Assembly: GCF_038049925.1 (NCBI RefSeq) | Contig: NZ_CP145809.1 | Location: 992,001-1,056,000, forward strand | DNA from: Georgenia sp. M64 | Lineage (GTDB): Bacteria > Actinomycetota > Actinomycetes > Actinomycetales > Actinomycetaceae | DNA: 64,000 nt | Direction: 5' to 3' | Shown here: one piece after another, positions 62,082-64,000 of the stretch | Layout of the letters: every line of letters starts with the position of its first letter | Numbering within the stretch: the stretch's first letter is position 1 | Notes under the pieces: model-generated | The model's database searches: none | The model's input: only the letters and a program-made list of their open reading frames with translations | Told to the model about the DNA's origin: nothing | Program-made: the position numbers and the translations under genes

Positions 62082-64000
62082 GTGACCGAAGCCCAGGTCC
62101 GACCGACCACCACCCAGAACCCCCCGGACCGGGCCGGTGCCGCACCCGGCGCGGCGCAGGGGGCCGGCGGCGCCGACCGTCCCGGCGCCCTCCTCGCCGC
62201 GATGACCCTGGAGGAGAAGCTCGCCCAGATCGTGGGTTTCTGGGTGGACGAGGGCGGCGAGGTCGTCGCGCCCCTGCAGAGCGAGATGGCCGACGACGCC
62301 ACCCCCGAGAAGCTCGAGGAGGCCACCCGGCACGGGCTGGGGCACTTCACCCGCGTGTACGGCACCCGTCCGGTCGAGCCTGCCGAACGGGCGGCGTGGC
62401 TGCGCGACGCCCAGCGGCGCCTCGTCACCGGGACCCGCCTGGGCATCCCGGCGATCGTCCACGAGGAGTGCCTCACCGGGCTCGCCGCGTGGCAGGCCGC
62501 GACCTTCCCCACGCCGCTGGCGTGGGGCGCCTCCTTCGACCCGGACCTCGTCGAGGAGATGGGGGCGGCGATCGGCACCTCCATGCGCGAGCTCGGGATC
62601 CACCAGGGCCTCGCCCCGGTCCTCGACGTCATCCGCGACCCGCGGTGGGGGCGCGTCGACGAGTGCATCGCCGAGGATCCGTACGTCGTCGGCACCGTGG
62701 GCACCGCGTACGTCCGCGGCCTCCAGGGGGCGGGCGTCATCGCCACCCTCAAGCACTTCGTCGGGTACTCCGCCTCCCGCGCCGGCCGCAACCTCGCGCC
62801 GGTGCACGCCGGCCCGCGCGAGATCGCCGATGTGCTCCTGCCGCCGTTCGAGATGGCGGTCCTCGACGGCGGGGTCGGGTCGGTCATGCACTCCTACGCC
62901 GAGATCGACGGCGTCCCGGTCGCCGCGGACCCCCGCCTGCTCACCGAGCTGCTGCGCGAGCGCTGGGGCTTCGACGGGACCGTCGTCGCCGACTACTTCG
63001 GCGTCGCCTTCCTCCACGCCCTCCACGGTGTGGCCGCCGATCTCGGCGACGCCGCCGGGCAGGCCCTCGCCGCGGGTGTCGACATCGAGCTGCCCACCGG
63101 CAACGCCTACCTCGCCCCGCTCGCGGAGAAGATCCGCGCCGGCGAGGTCGACGAGGCGCTCGTCGACCGGGCCGTGCTCCGCGTGCTGCGGCAGAAGGAG
63201 GCGCTCGGCCTCCTCGACGAGACCTTCGAGGCGGAGCCCCCGGCGGTGGTCGACCTCGACCCGGCCGGGCACCGCGAGATCGCCGCCCGCCTCGCGGAGG
63301 AGTCCGTCGTCATGCTCCGCAACGACGGCGTGCTGCCGCTGCGACCGGCGACGACGCGCCGGGTGGCGGTCATCGGCCCCAACGCCGACCGGGCCCCCGC
63401 GCTGTTCGGCTGCTACTCCTTCACCAACCACGTCCTGGCCCACCACCCCGACGTGCCGATGGGCATCGACGTGCCCACCGTCCTCGAGGCGGTCCGGGCC
63501 GAGGTCGGCGCCGAGGTCACCCACGCGCGGGGCTGCGCCGTCGACGACGACGACCGGTCCGGCTTCGATGCCGCGGTCGCCGACGCTCGAGCCGCCGACG
63601 TCGCCGTCCTCGTCATGGGCGACCACGCCGGCCTCTTCGGCCGGGGCACCGTGGGCGAGGGCTGCGACCGCGACGACCTCGAGCTCCCGGGGGTCCAGCG
63701 CGAGCTCGTCGAGGCCGTCCTGGCCACCGGCACCCCCGTCGTCCTCGTCCTGCTCACCGGCCGGCCGTACGCGCTGGGCTGGGCGCTGGAGGCGTGCGCC
63801 GCGGTCGTGCAGGCGTTCTTCCCCGGCGAGGAGGGCGCCGCGGCGGTCGCCGGTGTGCTGTCCGGGCGGGTCAACCCCTCTGGTCGCCTCCCGGTGAGCC
63901 TGCCGCGCTCCGCCGGGTCGCAGCCGTACTCCTACCTCCACCCGGCGCTCGGTGGTGCCTCACCCGTCACGAGCCTCGACCCGGCCCCGGCCCTGCCGTT
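62082..64000 (+). CDS. GH3 family beta-glycosidase (partial, runs past the window end)
   Basis: From a GTG with an AAGGA site the frame stays open to the last base, giving 639 codons without a stop. GH3 features are clear: IVHEECLTGLAAW, the domain-1 KHFVGYSASRAGRN motif (Lys224, His225), nucleophile Asp304 in VVADYFG, and domain 2 starting at VAVIGPNADR with GEGCDRDDLELPG and VVLVLLTGRPY. No signal peptide is present, so it works on imported sugars. Beta-glucosidase or beta-xylosidase activity cannot be told apart here. Confidence 0.92.
   Translation, partial: MTEAQVRPTTTQNPPDRAGAAPGAAQGAGGADRPGALLAAMTLEEKLAQIVGFWVDEGGEVVAPLQSEMADDATPEKLEEATRHGLGHFTRVYGTRPVEPAERAAWLRDAQRRLVTGTRLGIPAIVHEECLTGLAAWQAATFPTPLAWGASFDPDLVEEMGAAIGTSMRELGIHQGLAPVLDVIRDPRWGRVDECIAEDPYVVGTVGTAYVRGLQGAGVIATLKHFVGYSASRAGRNLAPVHAGPREIADVLLPPFEMAVLDGGVGSVMHSYAEIDGVPVAADPRLLTELLRERWGFDGTVVADYFGVAFLHALHGVAADLGDAAGQALAAGVDIELPTGNAYLAPLAEKIRAGEVDEALVDRAVLRVLRQKEALGLLDETFEAEPPAVVDLDPAGHREIAARLAEESVVMLRNDGVLPLRPATTRRVAVIGPNADRAPALFGCYSFTNHVLAHHPDVPMGIDVPTVLEAVRAEVGAEVTHARGCAVDDDDRSGFDAAVADARAADVAVLVMGDHAGLFGRGTVGEGCDRDDLELPGVQRELVEAVLATGTPVVLVLLTGRPYALGWALEACAAVVQAFFPGEEGAAAVAGVLSGRVNPSGRLPVSLPRSAGSQPYSYLHPALGGASPVTSLDPAPALP

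Overview
The window is very GC-rich chromosomal DNA from an actinobacterium. Several features point that way: a mycothiol-type nitroreductase homologue, the ClpS-DUF2017 and murI/metallo-hydrolase/rph/rdgB neighbourhoods, a cellobiose-type operon with GGGAGCGCTC operators, an Eis-like acetyltransferase, and many GTG starts. A member of the Micrococcales (Cellulomonas/Georgenia-like) is my best guess; this is inference, since no rRNA is present. I see no prophage, insertion sequence, CRISPR array or plasmid module. Most genes are housekeeping or carbohydrate genes packed into short operons with 4-base ATGA/GTGA overlaps.

Layout. 0.1-9 kb: small membrane protein, pncB, clpS-DUF2017, murI with a cAMP-phosphodiesterase-like hydrolase, ppc, rph-rdgB. 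9-13.6 kb: a three-gene minus-strand operon (DUF3054, NUDIX, acetoacetate-decarboxylase-like) behind tRNA-Leu, tandem bcp peroxiredoxins, an NAD-binding epimerase-like gene, tRNA-Lys, a methyltransferase. 13.65-14.83 kb: decayed sugar genes (GH42 beta-galactosidase tail, Gfo/Idh/MocA tail, aldo/keto reductase head). 14.9-21 kb: secreted subtilase, metQ-metN-metI methionine importer, a lipoprotein, an esterase. 21-27.1 kb: a beta-glucoside operon (binding protein, two permeases, GH1 glucosidase) with a LacI regulator and two CelR-type operators. 27.2-35.7 kb: ATP-grasp protein, tRNA-His/orn/tRNA-Arg, a GTPase pair, ssb, ettA, a hotdog thioesterase. 35.7-43.1 kb: topoisomerase IB, tesB, truncated haemoglobin, PTS enzyme I, two lone IIB proteins flanking malQ. 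43.1-50 kb: pepN, CPWA nitroreductase homologue, an anchored cysteine-rich protein, a 19-bp minisatellite, an M13 peptidase, rpiB. 50-55.4 kb: Eis-like acetyltransferase, membrane protein, alkyltransferase-like protein overlapping a Nei-type glycosylase, cysK-cysE behind a Cys-codon leader peptide. 55.4-57.6 kb: YigZ, zinc-independent L31 and L32 with a Zur-like box, a guanidine-III riboswitch controlling a SugE/Gdx exporter, tRNA-Gly and tRNA-Pro. 57.6-64 kb: a second LacI-controlled sugar ABC locus ending in a GH3 glycosidase that runs off the window.

Cross-cutting themes. Sugar uptake is layered: two ABC importers with their own glycosidases and LacI regulators, plus PTS parts and malQ. 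Sulfur supply is represented by metNIQ and cysEK. About fifteen genes have a TANNNT-like -10 box only 6-8 bases before the start codon, which indicates leaderless mRNAs. The most unusual arrangement is tRNA-Arg followed one base later by the GTG start of orn.
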